10,871 nt of DNA. Origin: Candidatus Sulfotelmatobacter sp. (GTDB taxonomy: Bacteria; Acidobacteriota; Terriglobia; Terriglobales; Acidobacteriaceae). Below the pieces are notes generated by a model. That model saw only the letters and a program-made list of their open reading frames with translations. It was not told the origin of the DNA and made no database searches. Shown here one piece after another: positions 5,851 through 10,871 of this stretch. The position numbers were made by a program, and so were the translations under genes. Numbering within the stretch: position 1 is the stretch's first letter; each line of letters opens with the position of its first letter. The stretch spans positions 1 through 10,871 of the forward strand of contig JASICF010000254.1 in the NCBI GenBank assembly GCA_030044775.1, written 5' to 3'.

Positions 5851-7347
5851 ATGAGTCTTCCGCGCACGCTTGGCGAACTTCGCCGCAGCAAGTTTTCCGA
5901 AGAACGCTTGCGGCAGCGCCGCGTGAAAGACGAACTTCGCGATAACTTGATTGCCCGGCTCGGCCAACATGATGACACCAGCATTTTCCCGGGCATCATC
6001 GGCTATGATGACACCGTCGTGCCGCAAATCGTAAATGCCATTTTGTCGCGGCACAATTTCATTTTGCTAGGACTGCGTGGCCAGGCGAAAAGCCGTATTC
6101 TGCGCGCCCTGACGACGTTACTCGATCCTGAAACGCCTTATATTGTCGGCTGCGAAATTCGCGATAATCCCTACACGCCCATTTGCCGGCGTTGTCGAGA
6201 AGAAGCAGCAAAGCTGGGCGATGCCACGCCGATCTCTTATCTTTCGGCTGACGATCGTTATGTAGAAAAGCTGGCCACGCCCGATGTGACGATCGCAGAT
6301 TTAATTGGCGACATCGATCCCATCAAAGCGGCCCGCGGTGGGCACGAACTTTCCAGCGAACTGACAGTACACTACGGCCTTCTGCCTCGCGCCAATCGCG
6401 GCATTTTCGCGATTAATGAACTCCCCGATCTTGCGGGAAAAATTCAGGTGGGGTTGTTCAATATCATGCAGGAAGGCGACGTGCAGATTAAGGGCTATCC
6501 GATCCGCCTGCCGCTCGATGTTGCGATCGTATTCAGCGCAAACCCGGAGGACTACACGGCCCGCGGCAAAATCATTACGCCGCTCAAAGACCGCATTGGA
6601 TCGGAGATTCGGACTCATTATCCCGCGACCGTCGATGAGGGCATCGCCATCACCGCGCAGGAAGCGTGGACTCGGCGCAATGGGCATGCCATGCATTTGC
6701 CGGCTTACATGCAGCAGGTAATCGAGCGGATCGCATTCTCCGCGCGCGAAGATAAGAAAATCGACAAACGCTCGGGCGTGAGCCAGCGCCTGCCGATCAC
6801 TGCGCTGGAGAACGTGATTTCGAACGCCGAGCGGCGTGCCTTGCGCAATGGTGAAAACCTGGTGGTGCCGCGCGTCAGCGATGTCTACGCCGCGCTTCCG
6901 GCGATTACGGGAAAGCTTGAACTGGAATACGAAGGCGAGATGAAAGGCGCCGACTACGTGGGCCGCGAGCTCATACGCGCCGCCATTGCCAAGACCTACG
7001 ACGAATACTTCACCGGCGCCAACATGCAGCAGATTGTGCAGTGGTTCGATCTTGGCGGTGAGATTCAGCTTTCCGACTCGGTTTCGGCGTGCGAGGCGCT
7101 GGAAAATCTGAAAGGAATTCAGGGATTGATCGAAAAACTGGGCCCGCTCGGCATTTCTCAGAAAGATGGACCCGAGCGACAGGTTTCAGCCGCGGAGTTC
7201 ATTCTCGAAGGACTGCACGCTCATAAACGTATCGGCCGCAATGAAGAGCGCGTGTTCAAGGCCGGCGAAAAAAAGCCCGAACCCCCGCGCGAAAAATCTT
7301 TTGAGATGGAAGACCGGCCCTACCGGCAAAGAAGGCAGTTTAATTAG
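5851..7347 (+). CDS. Chelatase/MoxR-like AAA+ ATPase with atypical Walker motifs and a Cys insert
   Basis: A 498-residue AAA+ protein of the helix-2-insert clade (Mg-chelatase BchI, MoxR and relatives). Walker A is unusual: GLRGQAKS (74-81), with Ala before the Lys. Walker B reads GIFAINELPDL (184-194), with Asn189 where Asp is usual but Glu190 kept. Sensor 1 is FSANPED (228-234), the arginine finger is probably R248 (LKDRIGSEI), and sensor 2 is R313 in SGVSQRL. Between Walker A and the pore region is an insert with C101, C112 and C115 (C-x10-C-x2-C), possibly a metal site. Residues 1-45 are a charged helical lead; the tail after 470 is basic and disordered-looking. The partner VWA gene follows after 85 bases. 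By analogy with ChlI/ChlD and MoxR/VWA pairs, it would power remodelling or metal/cofactor insertion in a client. I believe the odd Walker residues are shared by its close relatives rather than being mutations, but could not check. Confidence 0.87.
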   Translation: MSLPRTLGELRRSKFSEERLRQRRVKDELRDNLIARLGQHDDTSIFPGIIGYDDTVVPQIVNAILSRHNFILLGLRGQAKSRILRALTTLLDPETPYIVGCEIRDNPYTPICRRCREEAAKLGDATPISYLSADDRYVEKLATPDVTIADLIGDIDPIKAARGGHELSSELTVHYGLLPRANRGIFAINELPDLAGKIQVGLFNIMQEGDVQIKGYPIRLPLDVAIVFSANPEDYTARGKIITPLKDRIGSEIRTHYPATVDEGIAITAQEAWTRRNGHAMHLPAYMQQVIERIAFSAREDKKIDKRSGVSQRLPITALENVISNAERRALRNGENLVVPRVSDVYAALPAITGKLELEYEGEMKGADYVGRELIRAAIAKTYDEYFTGANMQQIVQWFDLGGEIQLSDSVSACEALENLKGIQGLIEKLGPLGISQKDGPERQVSAAEFILEGLHAHKRIGRNEERVFKAGEKKPEPPREKSFEMEDRPYRQRRQFN

Positions 7348-7349
7348 GA

Positions 7350-7430
7350 GTCGGTGGCTAGTGATCGGTGGTCGGAAAAACCCAATTCCTGTTTTGGCTG
7401 ACCAGTAACCACCCGTAACTGGCCACTGCT
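7350..7430. repeat. Imperfect inverted repeat between the AAA+ and VWA genes
   Basis: Positions 7354-7372 and 7408-7426 pair at 15 of 19 positions as Watson-Crick, plus two G-T pairs. Closer in, AAAAC (7377-7381) pairs with GTTTT (7391-7395) around a 9-base loop. The element is made of variants of a short unit (ggtggctagt, actggccact) and stops two bases before the VWA start codon. It resembles the degenerate gtggc-agt/actgg-ccac intergenic repeats I associate with Acidobacteria genomes. It could be a scattered repeat, or an mRNA hairpin tuning expression of the second gene. No T-run follows, so a terminator is unlikely. Confidence 0.55.
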
Positions 7431-7432
7431 TT

Positions 7433-8671
7433 ATGAAGCGCATCCGCTATTCCAAATACGTTCCCGATCCAGCGGGCGAGATGAGCATGGAAGACTTGCT
7501 CAGCGCACTTTCCGACTATCTTCTGCAGAGCGGCTTCCAGAGTGATATGTGGTTTGAAATGCCGGAGGGCGAGCGCTCCCTCGACGACCTTCGGCAAGCC
7601 ATCGAAAGCGCCCTGCTCGATAGCAATCAGTTCGACGAGGAGATGCGCCAGCGCCTGCAACAGATGGCAATGGATGGCGAACTCGACGAACTCATCGAGA
7701 AACTGATCGAACGCATGCAGCGGGAGGATTACATTTCGGTCGATCAACCCTTTGACCCTTCGCGCCCTTCCAGCACTGGAGGACAGGTCGGCGAGAATAC
7801 GCCGCAAGCCAAATTCGAGATCACCGATAAGAGTCTCGATTTTCTCGGCTTCAAAGCCTTACGCAACCTGCTCGGTTCTCTAGGTAAATCCAGTTTTGGA
7901 CGCCATGACACACGCGACCTCGCAACCGGAATCGAAGCCAGTGGCGCGTCGCGAACTTACGAGTTTGGCGACACGCTGAATCTCGATATCACCGCGACGC
8001 TATCGAATGCGATTCAGCGTGAAGGCTTAAGCCTGCCCCTGAACATCGAGTATTCCGATCTGCAGGTTCATCAGTGCGAGTATCAATCTTCGTGCGCGAC
8101 GGTGCTGATGCTCGATTGCTCGCACTCGATGATCCTCTACGGCGAAGACCGCTTCACGCCCGCGAAAAAAGTTGCTATGGCGCTTTCCCACCTGATTCGC
8201 ACGCAATATCCCGGCGATTCGCTCTCCCTGGTGCTGTTTCATGACTCCGCTGAAGAAGTGCCCCTGTCGCAGCTTGCGCGGGTAAAAGTTGGGCCGTATT
8301 ACACCAACACGCGCGAAGGCTTGCGCATGGCCCAGAGGTTATTGCAGCGGCAAAAAAAAGACATGAAGCAGATCGTCATGATCACCGACGGCAAACCCTC
8401 GGCACTCACTCTCGAAGACGGGCGCATCTACAAGAATGCTTTCGGTCTTGACCCGCTGGTTGTGAGCCAGACACTGGAAGAAGTCTCGAAGTGCAAGCGC
8501 GCCGGTGTGCTCATCAATACCTTTATGCTCGCGTCGGATTACGGACTCGTGCAATTCGTGCAGAAGGTTACCGAAATGTGCCGCGGCAAAGCTTATTTCA
8601 CAACTCCATACACGCTCGGCCAATATCTGCTGATGGATTACATGTCGCGCAAGACAAAGACGATCCACTAA
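7433..8671 (+). CDS. VWA-domain protein, partner of the AAA+ ATPase
   Basis: A 412-residue soluble protein. Residues 1-100 are helical and acidic (PAGEMSMEDLLSALSDYLLQ, then repeated E/Q-rich helices), a likely docking region. A Pro/Ser/Gly-rich linker (about 105-125) follows, then a middle region up to 215. The C-terminal von Willebrand A domain starts at about 222. Its metal-ion-dependent adhesion site is complete: D228-C-S230-H-S232, T291 or T293, and D319 in MITDGKPS. There is no signal peptide or membrane helix, so it acts inside the cell. The ATG at 7433 keeps the conserved-looking start (MKRIRYSKYV) but has no Shine-Dalgarno; the inverted repeat occupies that place, so translation may depend on the upstream gene or on the hairpin. 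Its role would be to bind the client and couple to ATPase activity, as ChlD does for ChlI; the actual client is unknown. Confidence 0.88.
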   Translation: MKRIRYSKYVPDPAGEMSMEDLLSALSDYLLQSGFQSDMWFEMPEGERSLDDLRQAIESALLDSNQFDEEMRQRLQQMAMDGELDELIEKLIERMQREDYISVDQPFDPSRPSSTGGQVGENTPQAKFEITDKSLDFLGFKALRNLLGSLGKSSFGRHDTRDLATGIEASGASRTYEFGDTLNLDITATLSNAIQREGLSLPLNIEYSDLQVHQCEYQSSCATVLMLDCSHSMILYGEDRFTPAKKVAMALSHLIRTQYPGDSLSLVLFHDSAEEVPLSQLARVKVGPYYTNTREGLRMAQRLLQRQKKDMKQIVMITDGKPSALTLEDGRIYKNAFGLDPLVVSQTLEEVSKCKRAGVLINTFMLASDYGLVQFVQKVTEMCRGKAYFTTPYTLGQYLLMDYMSRKTKTIH

Positions 8672-8716
8672 AGTCGTCGTCTTGTCCAATACGGTCTGAT
8701 ACTCTCTTAACAACGC

Positions 8717-9586
8717 ATGGCAAATTGCATACGATGCGGGCGTCAGCTCTCGGGCTTCACGTTCGGCAAGAAAATCTGCCCATGGTGCAAGCAGCACGAA
8801 TTGGCCCAGCGAGGCGAACTCCCCGAGGATGCCCCGCAACCGGTGATTCGCACTCCCTGGGTTCGCCATCACGAATCCACGATTACTCTAACCCACGTCA
8901 TCTTCGGCATGAATGCGGCCGTCTTTCTTGCCATGGCGCTGGCCACGCAAACCATCATGGACTTCCCTGTGCCGGATCTCGTGCACTGGGGTGCCAATGT
9001 GGGAGCGCTCACCATCTCCGGGGAATGGTGGCGCCTTCTGACGAACATTTTTGTCCACGGCGGCGTTATTCACATCGCTTTCAACATGTGGTGCCTGTGG
9101 TATCTGGGCGAACTTGCCGAGCAACTCTACGGAGCGTGGACCTACGGGTGCATATATCTGATCTGCGGCATCGGCGCCAGCTTGACCAGCGCCGGATGGC
9201 ACCCTTATGTGCCCAGTGTGGGCGCCTCCGGGTCAATTTTTGGGCTGGCTGGTGCGCTCTTTACGGCAATTAAGCTGGGTGAGTTTTCCGTGTCGCGAGA
9301 AGCCCTTTCGGGAACACTGCGCAGTCTGGGAGCCTTCGTCGTCTATAACCTTATCTTCGGATTTGTCCTTTCGGGTGTCGATAATGCAGCGCACATCGGG
9401 GGGTTGATCACCGGAGGGGTTGTAGGCGCGGTCGTTGCGCTAGTCGCTCCGGCGCGCGAGCAGACATTCCGCCGCTGCGTTGTCTTTCTTGGCATATTCC
9501 TTGCGCTGGCGTTCGCGGCCATGCAACTGGCGCATCATTACGGAATACCGCTGCAGTTGCGGCAAGTACAGTTCCCCCGAGCGTAG
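8717..9586 (+). CDS. Rhomboid-family intramembrane serine protease with N-terminal zinc ribbon
   Basis: A 289-residue inner-membrane protease that cleaves transmembrane substrates within the bilayer. Residues 1-24 form a C4 zinc ribbon (C4, C7, C21, C24: CIRC and CPWC), followed by a hydrophilic linker to about 53. The first membrane segment is about 57-80. The L1 loop has the WR pair (W105-R106), then H114 and the H119-x3-N123 motif that forms the oxyanion site in GlpG. The catalytic serine is S171 in GASGSIFG and the catalytic His is H226 in NAAHIGG, so the enzyme should be active. Seven segments are likely (six core plus one at 252-272). The ATG at 8717 has no Shine-Dalgarno; a possible extended -10 (TGATACTCT, 8697-8705) would make the leader very short. 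It follows the VWA gene by 45 bases on the same strand, but a functional link is not shown. Confidence 0.93.
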   Translation: MANCIRCGRQLSGFTFGKKICPWCKQHELAQRGELPEDAPQPVIRTPWVRHHESTITLTHVIFGMNAAVFLAMALATQTIMDFPVPDLVHWGANVGALTISGEWWRLLTNIFVHGGVIHIAFNMWCLWYLGELAEQLYGAWTYGCIYLICGIGASLTSAGWHPYVPSVGASGSIFGLAGALFTAIKLGEFSVSREALSGTLRSLGAFVVYNLIFGFVLSGVDNAAHIGGLITGGVVGAVVALVAPAREQTFRRCVVFLGIFLALAFAAMQLAHHYGIPLQLRQVQFPRA

Positions 9587-9620
9587 AAGTAAGGTTCGCG
9601 GCCAAACATCCACCCACTGT

Positions 9621-10871
9621 TCAAACCTTCAAGTCACCGACGGCTCGCCACGCCTGATTGATGGCTTCATCGGTATACGCATGTGCGCCGGCATCGGAGT
9701 TCGCAATTGCAATACGGCCAAAAGGTTTTCGCGCTACTTCACACGGAGTCACTCCTCCTTCCAGCACAAACGAATCGAACAAGGAGTTGTACTCGTAAGC
9801 ATAGCCATGCGGCCAGCGGTTTGCGGTAATTGCAACAATGTCACGCGCGGGATCGAAACCGCCCGGCCCAAGCGTGCGCGCCAATTGTTCGCGGATATTG
9901 CGTTCCATGGTCTGGAATGTTGTCGTGAATAACTCGATGCGGCCCATCCGGTGCTGGTCGCGCGCGGGGAGCCCGGCCTGGCAAGGAGCTTTACTCATGT
10001 GGAGGACAACGGGGTCATCCGCACTACGCGGGCAACGGTACTCTCCAATGCTGACCGGTAAATCGAGATCGACGTGAGTATGATAACCGCCGGGCGCGTA
10101 GATCGAATTCGCTTTGAGCTTGTCGAATGCCCACCGGTTACGCACAACCACATTGCTGTAAAGCAGCGGAACTTTGGTCGCCGATAGAAGAGCCTGCCTC
10201 TGCGCTTCCGGCAATTCGTCGCAGAGGTAAGGAATCACCATGTTCCAGCAGGCGAGGATGCAATGCCTGGCTTTCACGGTATAAACCTTGCCGGCGCGAG
10301 CATAGGCGACCTCAACTTCGGCCGCCCGATCCGGATCGCCTAAATGTTTCACGCGCACGACTGTGCTGCTCAAGCGAATGCGAACGCTCGATTTTTCATC
10401 ATCGAGCCTCGGGTAGTTTGCACGAGCGGTCACGATGTCGGCGGCCGAATTCCCTGGAATCCCCGCCGGGATCAGCTTCCGCGCCAGCAAACGGGCGATG
10501 CTGGCGTTCCCATCAGGAAAGTGAAAAAAATACTTGCGTTCGTTTTCCAGCCCTTCGGCATTGATGCCCATGCCGCTGAAGCCCGGATATCCCGTGTCCG
10601 ACGCATCAAGCGCAGAAACCGCATCGATTCCATAACCGAACAATGGTTGGGAAACGGTCTGATAAAGCCGAATCACATCGGGATGAACGCCAACGAGCTC
10701 GGTAAGGAACTTCTTGTAACTGATCCTTGCCAGCCGCGCCTGCTTTTCTTCGGAACTCAGTCCCGGCAGATAATCCGTTTTCTCGCGACACAAACGGGCA
10801 ACGTCTTTGCGTGCCTGCTCCGCGATCGGCGCCTCGGAAAGAAAATTCTTCCAGGCATCGGGTCCAGCAAC
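9621..10871 (-). CDS. Spermidine-dehydrogenase-like FAD oxidoreductase, C-terminal part (cut by window end)
   Basis: 416 residues are visible and the frame stays open to the window edge, so the N-terminus with the FAD-binding Rossmann motif is outside. The sequence matches from memory the NAD(P)/FAD-binding family annotated as spermidine dehydrogenase-like. Recognisable blocks are YFFHFPDGNASIARLLARKL, ARHCILACWNMVIPYLCDEL, GLPARDQHRMGRIELF, GPGGFDPARDI, NRWPHGYAYEYNSLFD and RKPFGRIAIANSDAGAHAYT; the last is the C-terminal flavin contact. Characterised spermidine dehydrogenases split spermidine into 1,3-diaminopropane and 4-aminobutanal, but many family members have unknown substrates. It converges on the rhomboid gene with 34 bases between stops. 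Whether it has a Tat or other signal peptide cannot be seen. Confidence 0.87.
   Translation of the reverse strand, partial: VAGPDAWKNFLSEAPIAEQARKDVARLCREKTDYLPGLSSEEKQARLARISYKKFLTELVGVHPDVIRLYQTVSQPLFGYGIDAVSALDASDTGYPGFSGMGINAEGLENERKYFFHFPDGNASIARLLARKLIPAGIPGNSAADIVTARANYPRLDDEKSSVRIRLSSTVVRVKHLGDPDRAAEVEVAYARAGKVYTVKARHCILACWNMVIPYLCDELPEAQRQALLSATKVPLLYSNVVVRNRWAFDKLKANSIYAPGGYHTHVDLDLPVSIGEYRCPRSADDPVVLHMSKAPCQAGLPARDQHRMGRIELFTTTFQTMERNIREQLARTLGPGGFDPARDIVAITANRWPHGYAYEYNSLFDSFVLEGGVTPCEVARKPFGRIAIANSDAGAHAYTDEAINQAWRAVGDLKV

Noticed and set aside
5683..6054. Minus-strand open frame spanning the spacer before the AAA+ gene
   Set aside because: Mostly antisense to the ATPase N-terminus; no domain or convincing start.
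8491..9273. 260-codon plus-strand frame overlapping the VWA and rhomboid genes
   Set aside because: Out of frame with both clear genes, rich in Arg/His/Cys/Ser, as expected of a shadow frame in GC-leaning DNA.
1..10871. tRNA, rRNA, CRISPR array, insertion sequence
   Set aside because: Spacers are short and show no cloverleaf, direct-repeat array, transposase or terminal repeats.

Overview
The window looks like ordinary chromosome from a GC-leaning, free-living bacterium. Several proteins (the Cys-rich unknown, the AAA+/VWA pair, the zinc-ribbon rhomboid, the spermidine-dehydrogenase-like protein) resemble what I remember from Acidobacteriota. That phylum call is inference from protein resemblance, not from a marker gene. 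No rRNA, tRNA, transposase, phage gene or CRISPR array is visible.

Layout, left to right. (1) The 5' end of hrcA, the heat-shock repressor, runs leftward out of the window (264-1). A divergent spacer of about 257 bases separates it from a rightward FAD amine oxidase of the monomeric sarcosine oxidase type (522-1661). The spacer holds a perfect 9+9 inverted repeat but no CIRCE operator. (2) A leftward cluster of three closely spaced genes (3659-1714) encodes a Cys-rich unknown protein, a hotdog acyl-CoA thioesterase and an Mrp/NBP35-type P-loop protein. (3) A small TPR protein (3787-4095, +) converges on a classical SDR (4899-4114, -). (4) A stand-alone LON substrate-binding-domain protein (5081-5689, +) is divergent from the SDR. 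(5) A rightward pair follows: an unusual chelatase/MoxR-like AAA+ ATPase (5851-7347) and a VWA protein with an intact MIDAS (7433-8671), separated by an imperfect inverted repeat. Next, on the same strand, is a rhomboid protease with an N-terminal zinc ribbon (8717-9586). (6) The right edge is the C-terminal part of a spermidine-dehydrogenase-like flavoprotein on the minus strand (10871-9621), truncated by the window end.

The AAA+/VWA pair is the clearest functional unit. By analogy with ChlI/ChlD, CobN-associated and MoxR/VWA systems, the ATPase would remodel or load cofactor into a client presented by the VWA protein, but no client gene is obvious here. It is the best candidate for under-described biology, because the ATPase has non-canonical Walker motifs and a C-x10-C-x2-C insert just after Walker A. 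The other genes look like housekeeping or general metabolism without a shared pathway.

Start codons are often not ATG. GTG at 522 and TTG at 5081 and 3659 appear to be real starts, and TTG at 2562 is likely; all but 522 have a Shine-Dalgarno sequence at usable distance.
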